From assembly GCF_002101705.1 (NCBI RefSeq), contig NZ_LQPC01000028.1:248001-312000 (forward strand): a stretch of 64,000 nt of DNA, read 5' to 3'. Both the position numbers and the translations under genes were made by a program. This stretch comes from Mycolicibacterium iranicum (GTDB taxonomy: Bacteria; Actinomycetota; Actinomycetes; Mycobacteriales; Mycobacteriaceae). Positions 9,134-16,086 of the stretch are shown piece after piece (position 1 is the stretch's first letter; each line of letters starts with the position of its first letter). The notes under the pieces were generated by a model. The model did no database searches, was not told the origin of the DNA, and saw only the letters and a list, made by a program, of their open reading frames with translations.

Positions 9134-9170
9134 CTCACCAGCGCGGTTCAAGGGCGTCCGCGCTGGTGGG
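9134..9170. other. Strong hairpin in the divergent gyrB-like / small secreted protein spacer
   Basis: CACCAGCGCGG (9136-9146) and CCGCGCTGGTG (9158-9168) are perfect 11-bp arms around an 11-base loop, extendable to 13 pairs with one G-U. There is no T-run, so it is not a canonical terminator. It lies about 100 bases before the GTG at 9270 and 160 bases from the gyrB-like start, so it may be an operator, a 5'-UTR stem or a supercoiling-sensitive cruciform. Nothing else is evident in this 297-bp spacer. Confidence 0.5.
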
Positions 9171-9269
9171 CTGCTGGACGGAATCAAACCGCTGCGTCAC
9201 CGGTTCTACTCCGTGTCGGCGGGTGACTGCCCGTCACAGGGAGTAGGGAACAGGAAAGAGGCGAGATCC

Positions 9270-9506
9270 GTGAAGAAGATCGGACTCATCGGCATCGCAG
9301 CAAGTGCACTTTCCGCGGCGGTCATCGGCTTCGCCGGTCCCGCGCAGGCCCAGCCAGGGTGGACCTTCGGCGGCAACGGGAACGGCAACGGCAGTGGCTT
9401 TGGCTGGCCGCAGTACGGTCCCGGTAGCGACAGCAACAACCCGTGGCTGAACCAGCTCTACCCCCGGGTGAAGGTACCCAAGGTTGACACGTCGGTCCGC
9501 AACTGA
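9270..9506 (+). CDS. Small secreted protein, paralogue of the one at 4553
   Basis: A 78-residue precursor with a signal peptide (KKIGLIGIAASALSAAVIGF, cleavage after GPAQA). The mature part of about 51 residues begins QPGWTFGG, has a Gly/Asn run (NGNGNGSGFG), and ends NPWLNQ-LYPR-VKVPKVDTSVRN, matching the tail of the 4553 protein. GTG 9270 was preferred over upstream starts because GAAAGAGGCGAG sits 6-16 bases before it and translation from it begins with the signal peptide. It is divergent from the topoisomerase operon and convergent with a SnoaL-like gene. Cysteine-free, function unknown. Confidence 0.8.
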   Translation: MKKIGLIGIAASALSAAVIGFAGPAQAQPGWTFGGNGNGNGSGFGWPQYGPGSDSNNPWLNQLYPRVKVPKVDTSVRN

Positions 9507-9514
9507 CGGGGCGC

Positions 9515-9874
9515 CTACTGTATCTGTGACGCTTGGTACTGGGCGATGCGCCACCCGCTGTCAAACCGTGTGAGCACAACGCCGACGGCGAGCTCGACAG
9601 TGGGCCTGTCGGGGAATGCAAACGCCGCAGCCAGGTAGCCGATCACCACACCGGCTGTTGGGCTGCGGCTTTCGCGTATCTGGTAGTCGACGGTCATGCC
9701 GCGCGGCTGCGAGTCGTAGTAGTCGAAGACCGCCTGCCTACCGACCCCGTACGGCTTCAAGCCCTGGAACACAGCGTCCTCGGCGAACGCAGCAGCGACC
9801 CGGCCGGGATCGTGGGCGCCGATCCCGGCTTTCCATTCGTCCATGACCTCCGTGATGACTTCTTCGGCGTCCAC
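9515..9874 (-). CDS. SnoaL/NTF2-like protein
   Basis: A 119-residue cone-shaped alpha+beta (SnoaL/NTF2-like) protein: an N-terminal helix followed by AAFAEDAVFQGLKPYGVGRQAV, the usual pocket-entry segment, and closing strands GVVLTRFDSGWRIAQYQAS. Members are small ketosteroid-isomerase-like enzymes or ligand-binding proteins. GTG 9874 begins one base after the SDR stop (TGACGTG), indicating translational coupling; longer readings would run back through the SDR gene. No catalytic Asp pair can be assigned with confidence. Confidence 0.75.
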   Translation of the reverse strand: MDAEEVITEVMDEWKAGIGAHDPGRVAAAFAEDAVFQGLKPYGVGRQAVFDYYDSQPRGMTVDYQIRESRSPTAGVVIGYLAAAFAFPDRPTVELAVGVVLTRFDSGWRIAQYQASQIQ

Positions 9875-9875
9875 G

Positions 9876-10589
9876 TCAATGCCCCGCGCTCTGACCACCG
9901 TCGACGTGCAGGATCTCTCCCGTGACGAACGGCGCGTTCTCCAAATACAGCACCGCGTCCACCACGTCGACCACTTCGCCAACTCGGCCGACGGGATGCA
10001 GGGACGCAAGAGTCTCGTAATCCGACGGATCATGCATGGGCGTCCGGATGACCCCGAGTGCGACTGCATTGGAACGGATTCCGCGTGTGGCGTACTCAAC
10101 CGCCAATGCCCGGCTAGCTGCGTTGAGCCCGCCCTTGGTCAGCGAGGCGAGTGCCGACGGCACAGCGGAATTGGCATGCTCAACCAGTGTCGTCGAGATC
10201 GTGACAAGGTGCCCGCCGTCGCCCTGTGTCAACATTTGTTGTATTGCCGCCCGGGATACCTCGAAGAAGCCCCGCAGATTCACGCCGGTGATCGCGTCGT
10301 ACTCCTCGTCGGTGTAGTCGGTGAACGCCCTGGCGACGAAGATGCCGGCATTGTTGACCACGGTGTCCACGCGACCGAAATGCTCTATAGAGGCGTCGAT
10401 GATGTGTCGCCCTGTGCCGGGTACGCCGACATCACCTGGTACCGCGAGCACCATCGGATCATCACCGGCGCTGATGTTCCTGGAGTTCGCGACGACGGCG
10501 TACCCGAGCTTGCGGTAGCCGCCCACGAGTGCGGCACCGATTCCCTGTGATGCGCCGGTGATGACGGCGACGCGGGGTGTGGTGGTCAT
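9876..10589 (-). CDS. Short-chain dehydrogenase/reductase with an altered catalytic Tyr
   Basis: A 237-residue classical SDR. The cofactor motif is TGASQGIGAAL, NNAG is present (VVNNAGIF) and HVDGGQSAGH closes the fold. The YxxxK site is unusual: the segment reads PSALASLTKGG, so the residue four before Lys is Ala rather than Tyr. Such 'ALASLTKGGL' members form a recognisable SDR subgroup whose chemistry is uncertain. ATG 10589 was chosen over the upstream ATG because AAGGGAA lies 5-6 bases before it. It precedes the coupled SnoaL-like gene and is divergent from a LysR regulator that probably controls both. Confidence 0.82.
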   Translation of the reverse strand: MTTTPRVAVITGASQGIGAALVGGYRKLGYAVVANSRNISAGDDPMVLAVPGDVGVPGTGRHIIDASIEHFGRVDTVVNNAGIFVARAFTDYTDEEYDAITGVNLRGFFEVSRAAIQQMLTQGDGGHLVTISTTLVEHANSAVPSALASLTKGGLNAASRALAVEYATRGIRSNAVALGVIRTPMHDPSDYETLASLHPVGRVGEVVDVVDAVLYLENAPFVTGEILHVDGGQSAGH

Positions 10590-10698
10590 GGCATTCCCTT
10601 CCGTGGTCTCGGTCATGAGAACACGCGGAAGGGCAGGCGAAGTCCGTAGCGGTGCAACCGATTGGCTCTCTTGTGGTAGGTGAAAACTCCCACTGAAC

Positions 10699-10704
10699 TA
10701 GGCT
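10699..10704 (+). promoter_or_regulatory. -10 element of the LysR gene, leaderless
   Basis: TAGGCT lies 7 bases before GTG 10712, the spacing at which transcription would begin at or next to the start codon. No Shine-Dalgarno sequence is present there. Confidence 0.5.
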
Positions 10705-10711
10705 GATCCGT

Positions 10712-11650
10712 GTGGAGCTGCGACAGCTGCGCTATTTCGTCACGGTCGCCGAAGAGTTGAACTTCGGACGGGCTGCCGAACGTTTGCGGATCGCGGGTCC
10801 CTCCCTCTCCCAACAGATCAAGGCGCTCGAGCGCGACCTGAAGGTGCAGCTGTTCGACCGGGATCGACGATCGGTAGCGTTGACCGCCGCCGGCTCAGCC
10901 CTGCTTCCCCGCGCGCATGCGTTGATCGCACAGGCCGATGAACTGCGGCGCCACGCCCGCGGTCTGTCGTCTTCCGTGCCGGTCCGAATCGGCTGCGTGC
11001 AATGGTGCCCGACGGACTGGGCGGAGCGTGCCGCCGGGGTGGCGCAGCTGCGGGTGGATACCTGGGTCATGCCCTCGCACACGCAGGCGAAGCGGGTCGC
11101 TGAGGGCAGCCTGGATCTCGCGATCTGCCGGGTCGATCAGGCCGACCTCGACATGTTAGGGCTAGATGCCAGGCTCGTCGGCGCGGATCGCCTCTACGCG
11201 CTCAGCATCGGACCCGACTCCTCGCCGGTCGCCGCGCAGGAGCTGACCGTGCTGATCGACTCCGATGAGGACAGCTGGTCGTCGTGGAACCGATTCGCCG
11301 AGCAGTTCGCCCGTGAGGCGGGTGCCCGGCTGGTGCGTGTCGATGACGGCGGCGTGACGGGCTCGACGTTCTTCGACCACGTACGCCGGCTTCGGCGTCC
11401 GGTGTTGAACAACCCGAAGGGCCAGAACGACGCCACACCTGCAGACATGGTCCGGCGGGTGGTGACCGACCCGGTTCCGATGTGGACGTGGTCGCTGGTT
11501 TGGCGCCGCGATGAACCAAACCCCATGGTGCATGCGGTTATTGGTGAGTTCACGACCGGTGTGGACAGCGCAGTTCTGAATCAGCCCGGCGCGTGGCTGC
11601 CTCGCGGCGACCCTCATCTGCCCAACTCAGAGGAGGTCACCGACCCTTGA
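10712..11650 (+). CDS. LysR-family transcriptional regulator
   Basis: A 312-residue LTTR. The winged HTH occupies residues 1-60 (MELRQLRYFVTVAEELNFGR, then AAERLRIAGPSLSQQIKALE), followed by LFDRDRRSVALTAAG. The effector domain is shorter and more diverged than usual (GCVQWCPTDWAERAAGVAQL in place of the first strand). It is divergent from the SDR/SnoaL pair across a 122-bp spacer, so that pair is the likely target. The GTG start is supported by TAGGCT 7 bases upstream. Confidence 0.85.
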   Translation: MELRQLRYFVTVAEELNFGRAAERLRIAGPSLSQQIKALERDLKVQLFDRDRRSVALTAAGSALLPRAHALIAQADELRRHARGLSSSVPVRIGCVQWCPTDWAERAAGVAQLRVDTWVMPSHTQAKRVAEGSLDLAICRVDQADLDMLGLDARLVGADRLYALSIGPDSSPVAAQELTVLIDSDEDSWSSWNRFAEQFAREAGARLVRVDDGGVTGSTFFDHVRRLRRPVLNNPKGQNDATPADMVRRVVTDPVPMWTWSLVWRRDEPNPMVHAVIGEFTTGVDSAVLNQPGAWLPRGDPHLPNSEEVTDP

Positions 11651-11675
11651 CCGGTCGACCAGCTGGGCACATACT
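11647..11675 (+). promoter_or_regulatory. Promoter of the AhpD-like / molybdenum hydroxylase operon
   Basis: TTGACC (11647-11652) and CATACT (11670-11675) are separated by 17 bases, a good sigma-A-type arrangement. It starts inside the end of the LysR gene and lies directly before the LacI-type palindrome at 11681. Confidence 0.45.
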
Positions 11676-11680
11676 GAGGC

Positions 11681-11694
11681 TGCAATCGATTGCA
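11681..11694. promoter_or_regulatory. LacI/GalR-type operator
   Basis: TGCAATCGATTGCA is a perfect 14-bp palindrome with the central CG typical of LacI/GalR operators (TGnAAnCGnTTnCA). It follows the predicted -10 by 5 bases, over the expected transcription start and 21 bases before ATG 11716. The natural ligand is the LacI-family protein encoded at 15013, at the distal end of the same gene group. Confidence 0.7.
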
Positions 11695-11715
11695 AAACCT
11701 TCGCAAGGGAGCGAC

Positions 11716-12360
11716 ATGGGCACCACCAATTCCCCGCGCATCAGCTATGTGCCGTTCGAGCAGCTGGACGAGCGGATGAAGGAAGAGATGGAGCGGTGCG
11801 CCAAGCACGGGACGCCGCGCCCGGAGAGTTCTGCCGTCCGCGCGCACTCCCCGGCGGCCTTCTGGGCCTTCGCCGACAGCTGGAAGGCCCAGTTCCACAA
11901 CGGCATCGTCGACCACGCGATCAAGGACCTCTGCCGGGTGTACATCTCGCGCACGGTGAAGTGCGAGTTCTGCGGAAACCAGCGCTCGGAGAAGGCAACC
12001 ACGGCGGGACTGCAGGAGCAGCAGTACGACCAGCTGCTCAACTTCGAGACCTCCGACCTCTACGACGACCGCCAGAAGGCTGCGCTCGCCTACGCCGAAT
12101 CGATCGCATGGGGAAACCAGGACCTGGACGGACTCTGGGCACGCCTGTACACGCACTTCTCCGAGGAGGAGCTGGTCGAGCTCGGGTGCTTCATCTCGCT
12201 GACATTCGGCCAGCAGAGCTGGATCCGGCTGCTCGGCATCGACCACCACCAGTACATGGCCGGCACGGCCGCTTCGCTGGCGCCCGGCTTCACGACTGCC
12301 GACGAGCTCGCGGCAAGCAAGGCCGATCCCGACTACTGGGCAGCGCAGAGCCACGCCTGA
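11716..12360 (+). CDS. AhpD-like / carboxymuconolactone decarboxylase-family protein
   Basis: A 214-residue protein of the alkylhydroperoxidase D / CMD fold. The redox-type CxxC is Cys83-Cys86 (VKCEFCGNQRSEKA). A second conserved part is YDDRQKAALAYAESIAWG, and the C-terminus is helical (SWIRLLGIDHHQY). Members are either thiol peroxidases or lactone decarboxylases; the CxxC argues for redox or uncharacterised chemistry. ATG 11716 has AAGGGAG 4-10 bases upstream. It starts an operon with the two molybdenum hydroxylase subunits (1-base gap) under the LacI-type operator, so a role in the same catabolic route is likely. Confidence 0.8.
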   Translation: MGTTNSPRISYVPFEQLDERMKEEMERCAKHGTPRPESSAVRAHSPAAFWAFADSWKAQFHNGIVDHAIKDLCRVYISRTVKCEFCGNQRSEKATTAGLQEQQYDQLLNFETSDLYDDRQKAALAYAESIAWGNQDLDGLWARLYTHFSEEELVELGCFISLTFGQQSWIRLLGIDHHQYMAGTAASLAPGFTTADELAASKADPDYWAAQSHA

Positions 12361-12361
12361 G

Positions 12362-12832
12362 ATGACGACGCTCCGGCTGAACGTCAACGGCCGTGACTAC
12401 GACGTCGACGTTCCCGCCGGCACGTCCCTACTGGAAGTCCTGCGTAACGACATCGGCGACAAATCACCTAAATTCGGCTGCGGCCTCGGCCAATGCGGCG
12501 CGTGCTTCGTGCTGATCGACGGGCACCCGACGCCCGCGTGCGACACCCCCGTCGATTACGTGCGCGGTGACGTACGCACTGTCGCGGGGCTGGGCAGTCC
12601 CGATGACCCCACCCCGCTCCAGTCCGCGTTCCTGGAGTTGCAGGCCGGCCAGTGCGGGTACTGCATCAGCGGCATGATCGTCAGCGCCACCGCCCTACTG
12701 CGCAACAACCCCCGGCCGACGCGGGCCGAGGTGTCGGCGGCGCTGGACCGCAACCTGTGTCGCTGCGGAACCCACCTGCGCTTCGTCGATGCCGTGCTCG
12801 CCGCAGCAGGTTCGACCGAGGCCGGGCAATGA
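12362..12832 (+). CDS. Small [2Fe-2S] subunit of a molybdenum hydroxylase
   Basis: A 156-residue iron-sulfur subunit of the xanthine oxidase family. The plant-type ferredoxin cluster uses Cys40, 45, 48 and 60 (FGCGLGQCGAC...PAC). The second cluster uses Cys98, 101, 133 and 135 (GQCGYC...NLCRCG). It passes electrons from the Mo centre to an external acceptor. It overlaps the large subunit by ATGA. No FAD-binding medium subunit is nearby, so the enzyme is of the two-subunit type (isoquinoline 1-oxidoreductase or nicotinate dehydrogenase-like). Confidence 0.9.
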   Translation: MTTLRLNVNGRDYDVDVPAGTSLLEVLRNDIGDKSPKFGCGLGQCGACFVLIDGHPTPACDTPVDYVRGDVRTVAGLGSPDDPTPLQSAFLELQAGQCGYCISGMIVSATALLRNNPRPTRAEVSAALDRNLCRCGTHLRFVDAVLAAAGSTEAGQ

Positions 12833-14940
12833 CGGCCGAGCTACCGGCCTCGCTCGTCGCCAATCCCTGGATCTCCACATGGCTCACCGTCACCGACGAC
12901 GGCACCATTGTGTTACGCGTCGGCAAAGTCGAGCTCGGACAGGGGATTCTGACGGCGCTGACCCAGATCGCGGCCCACGAGCTCGATGTACCGCCGGAAG
13001 TTGTCAGCGCGGAAGCCACGAACACCGCAGCGTCGCCGAACGAGGGGCTCACTGCGGGCAGCCTGTCGATCACCTTCTCCGGGGCCGCGGTTCGGCGGGT
13101 GTGCGCGGAGGCCCGCGAGTTGTACCGGCGCGCCGCAGCCCGCAGGTCAGGGCGGGATACCGGCGAAGTCTGTTTGGCTGCAGGGGTCTTCACGACCCCA
13201 GACGGTTCCCGGATCGGCTCGTACGCCGATCTGTCCGCTGAGGTCGACCTGCATGTCAAGGTTGGTGATCCATCGCTGGAGATCGAGCTGGCACCGCCCA
13301 CGTCGAAGGACTTGGCCCGCGTCGACCTGCCGGACAAGGTGCTCGGGAAGCCACGCTTCATTCACGACCTCGAATTCCCCGGCATGGTGCACGCGCGCGT
13401 GGTCCGCCCTCCCAGGGTGGGCGCCCACTTCGAAAGCGCAGCGCTCGAGGACATCTCGACGATGCCCGGTATCGAGACCGTCGTCCGGGACGGTGACTTC
13501 GTGGCGGTCGTCGCCCGGCGGGAAGGGCAGGCCACCCGCGCCGCCGAGAAGCTGGCGTCGACCGCGACCTGGTCGGCAGGCATCGACCTGCCCGACGTCG
13601 ACGATCTGCCGCGTTGGCTGCGGACGGCCGAGGCTGACGTGCGCCCGATCCGCAGCGACGGCGCACATCACAACGATGCAGCCGCCGTCGTGGAAGCCGC
13701 GTTCGCCCGGCCGTTCCTCGCCCACGCGTCGATCGGCCCCAGCTGCGCGCTGGCCCACCTCGACGGCGGACGGCTCCAGGTCTGGAGCCACAGCCAGGGC
13801 GTGTTCTCGCTGGGGCCTGCGATCGCGGCCGCGCTCGGTCTCGATCCCGACGCGGTGGTGGTCCAGCACGTCGAAGGTCCCGGCAGCTACGGCCACAACG
13901 CCGCCGACGATGTCGCGATGGACGCCGCGCTGCTGGCGACGAAGATCCCCGGCACGCATGTGCGCGTGCAGTGGAGCCGGTCCGACGAATTCGCCTGGGA
14001 GCCCTTCGGTCCCGCCATGGTGGGTGAGGTCAAAGCGAGTATCGACGACAGCGGGACGATCACCGACTGGTCCTACGAACTGTGGACCAACGGCCATACG
14101 GGACGGCCGGGGTATGCGTCTACCAACACGATGCTGGCCGAGGCGCACCGCGCAGGGGTCGAGATGCTGCCTCCCGCGGTCGATCCGCCGGCCGAGCGTG
14201 GGCACGGATCCGCGCGCAACGCCGAGCCGTACTACGACGTCGCCAGAGTCGACGTGACCGTGCACCGGCTGCTGACCATGCCCATCCGGACGTCGTCGCT
14301 GCGTTCCTTGGGAAGCCATCTCAACACCTTCGCCACCGAATCCGTCATCGACGAGCTGGCACGTGCCGCCGGCCGTGACCCGCTGGCGCTGCGGCTCGCC
14401 AATCTGTCCGACCCGCGCGCACGCCGGGTGCTCACCACCGTCGCCGACGTCGCCGGCTGGGGCACCGCGGTATCTGACGGCCACGGCCGGGGAATTGCGT
14501 TCTGCCGCTACAAGAATCGAGGCTCCTACTGCGCAGTCGTCGCCGACGTCGAAGCGACCGACCGTCTGCGTGTCGTCCGTCTGACTGTCGTGGCCGATGT
14601 CGGGTGCGTGGTGAACACCGACGGGGTGCGTAATCAGCTGGAAGGCGGCGCCGTGCAGGCGGCCAGCTGGTCACTGCTGGAACAGGTTCGCTTCGACCGG
14701 CATTCGGTCACCAGCACAGATTGGGAGTCCTACCCGATCATCCGCTTCACCCAGGTACCAATCGTCGACGTCCACGTGCTGGACCGCCCTGACGAGCCGC
14801 CGCTCGGCGCGGGGGAGGCGACGCAGGGCCCGGTCACGGCGGCGATCGGCAATGCGTTGGCAGATGCGCTGGGTGTCAGGGTCTACACCTTGCCGTTCAC
14901 GCCCGCCAACATCGTTGCCGCGATCGATTCAGTTAGCTGA
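12829..14940 (+). CDS. Molybdopterin-binding large subunit of a two-subunit hydroxylase
   Basis: A 703-residue large subunit of the IorB/aldehyde oxidoreductase type, binding molybdopterin cytosine dinucleotide and hydroxylating an aromatic N-heterocycle or aldehyde. The VGKVELGQG motif marks the first MoCo domain. The active-site glutamate is E663 in GAGEATQGPVTAAIGNAL. The usual N-terminal twin-Arg signal is absent and the protein starts directly at the domain, so it should be cytoplasmic. ATG 12829 overlaps the small-subunit stop. The substrate is not identifiable from sequence. Confidence 0.88.
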   Translation: MTAELPASLVANPWISTWLTVTDDGTIVLRVGKVELGQGILTALTQIAAHELDVPPEVVSAEATNTAASPNEGLTAGSLSITFSGAAVRRVCAEARELYRRAAARRSGRDTGEVCLAAGVFTTPDGSRIGSYADLSAEVDLHVKVGDPSLEIELAPPTSKDLARVDLPDKVLGKPRFIHDLEFPGMVHARVVRPPRVGAHFESAALEDISTMPGIETVVRDGDFVAVVARREGQATRAAEKLASTATWSAGIDLPDVDDLPRWLRTAEADVRPIRSDGAHHNDAAAVVEAAFARPFLAHASIGPSCALAHLDGGRLQVWSHSQGVFSLGPAIAAALGLDPDAVVVQHVEGPGSYGHNAADDVAMDAALLATKIPGTHVRVQWSRSDEFAWEPFGPAMVGEVKASIDDSGTITDWSYELWTNGHTGRPGYASTNTMLAEAHRAGVEMLPPAVDPPAERGHGSARNAEPYYDVARVDVTVHRLLTMPIRTSSLRSLGSHLNTFATESVIDELARAAGRDPLALRLANLSDPRARRVLTTVADVAGWGTAVSDGHGRGIAFCRYKNRGSYCAVVADVEATDRLRVVRLTVVADVGCVVNTDGVRNQLEGGAVQAASWSLLEQVRFDRHSVTSTDWESYPIIRFTQVPIVDVHVLDRPDEPPLGAGEATQGPVTAAIGNALADALGVRVYTLPFTPANIVAAIDSVS

Positions 14941-14963
14941 GCTGCCAATTGTGGCGCCCGTGT

Positions 14964-14987
14964 CCCGCGCGATTAGCGGGTTTCATT
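14964..14987 (+). terminator. Weak terminator-like hairpin after the hydroxylase operon
   Basis: CCCGC (14964-14968) and GCGGG (14976-14980) pair around a 7-base loop and are followed by TTTCATT. The stem is short, so some read-through into the LacI gene is likely. Confidence 0.35.
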
Positions 14988-15012
14988 GCACGTACTCTCG
15001 GAGGGCTCCATC

Positions 15013-16086
15013 ATGAGACGACAGTTGCAGCCGAGTGCAGAAAGTAGGCGAGCAGTGCGAAGGGCGACGCTCAGAGAGGTTGCGGTGATGGCTGGTGTCC
15101 ATCCGGCGACCGCGTCGCGCGCCCTCAACGAGCAGACCGAGAGCCTGGTCAACGCGGAGACCGCTGCCAGGATCAAGAAGGTCGCCGCCGAGATGGGTTA
15201 TTCGCCCAACCCGATTGCGCGCAGCCTCAAAACATCTCGCTCGGCGACGATCGGGATGGTGATCCCTGATCTGACCAATCCGCTGTTTCCGCCGATCGTG
15301 CGCGGGGTCGAGGACGTGCTTCGCTCGGTCGGCTACAGCGCCTGGATCGTCAATACCGACAACCGGCCGGACGTGGAGAAGGCGGCGGTCGATTCGTTCC
15401 GCCAGCGCAACGTCGAAGGTTTCGTTTTCGCGACAGCTCACCTCAAGCACCCGCTGCTCGACGACCTCGCGGCGGCATCCACGCCGATGGTGCTGGTCAA
15501 CCGGCGCAGTGCATCTGCCGATATCCCGTCGGTCACCTCCGACGACGCAGCAGGGGTGGCCATGGCGATGCAGCACCTCGTCGAGCTGGGCCACACCAAG
15601 ATCGTGCACCTCGCGGGCCCTCAGGATCTGTCGACCGGTGTGAACCGGCGTCGCGCGTTCATGTCCTATCTCGAAGACCTCCATCTCCCCGCCGAGAAGG
15701 GGCGGACGGTCGTCTGTGAGACATGGAGCGAAGAGGCAGGCGCGAAAGCCATGCGGACGCTCCTGGACTCCGATCTGGAGTTCACCGCTGTCCTCGCCGG
15801 CAACGACCTGCTCGCCCTGGGCGTGTACGACGCGCTGTCCGAGCGCGGTCTGCGCTGCCCGCAGGACATCAGCGTGGTCGGGTTCAACGACATGCCGTTC
15901 ATGGACAAGGTGTCACCGCCCATGACGAGTGTGCGCATCCCGCAGTACGACATCGGCGCCGAGGCCGCCCGCCTGCTCCTTGAGGTGCTCAACGATCCCG
16001 ACCGGCATCCACGGTCGCTGCTGCTGCCGCTGACGCTTTCAGTGCGAGCCTCGACCGGACCCGCCCCCGACCGCCGGCCGGTCTGA
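15013..16086 (+). CDS. LacI-family transcriptional regulator
   Basis: A 357-residue LacI/GalR repressor. The HTH and hinge are residues 16-75 (TLREVAVMAGVHPATASRAL, then GYSPNPIARSLKTSRS). The periplasmic-binding-like effector domain includes IGMVIPDLTNPLFPPIVRG and DISVVGFNDMPFMDKVSPPM. ATG 15013 has CGGAGGG 7 bases upstream; the in-frame TTG at 14986 lacks such a site. The perfect LacI-type palindrome at 11681 suggests control of the AhpD-like/hydroxylase operon. The last 48 bases overlap the convergent mannosyltransferase gene. Confidence 0.9.
   Translation: MRRQLQPSAESRRAVRRATLREVAVMAGVHPATASRALNEQTESLVNAETAARIKKVAAEMGYSPNPIARSLKTSRSATIGMVIPDLTNPLFPPIVRGVEDVLRSVGYSAWIVNTDNRPDVEKAAVDSFRQRNVEGFVFATAHLKHPLLDDLAAASTPMVLVNRRSASADIPSVTSDDAAGVAMAMQHLVELGHTKIVHLAGPQDLSTGVNRRRAFMSYLEDLHLPAEKGRTVVCETWSEEAGAKAMRTLLDSDLEFTAVLAGNDLLALGVYDALSERGLRCPQDISVVGFNDMPFMDKVSPPMTSVRIPQYDIGAEAARLLLEVLNDPDRHPRSLLLPLTLSVRASTGPAPDRRPV

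Noticed and set aside
9041..9226. A 61-residue open frame in the spacer after the gyrB-like gene
   Set aside because: No ribosome-binding site, no family resemblance, and it runs through the hairpin.
12652..12828. N-terminal extension of the molybdenum hydroxylase large subunit
   Set aside because: It is the out-of-frame reading of the iron-sulfur subunit; ATG 12829 overlaps that gene's stop as expected for coupled subunits.
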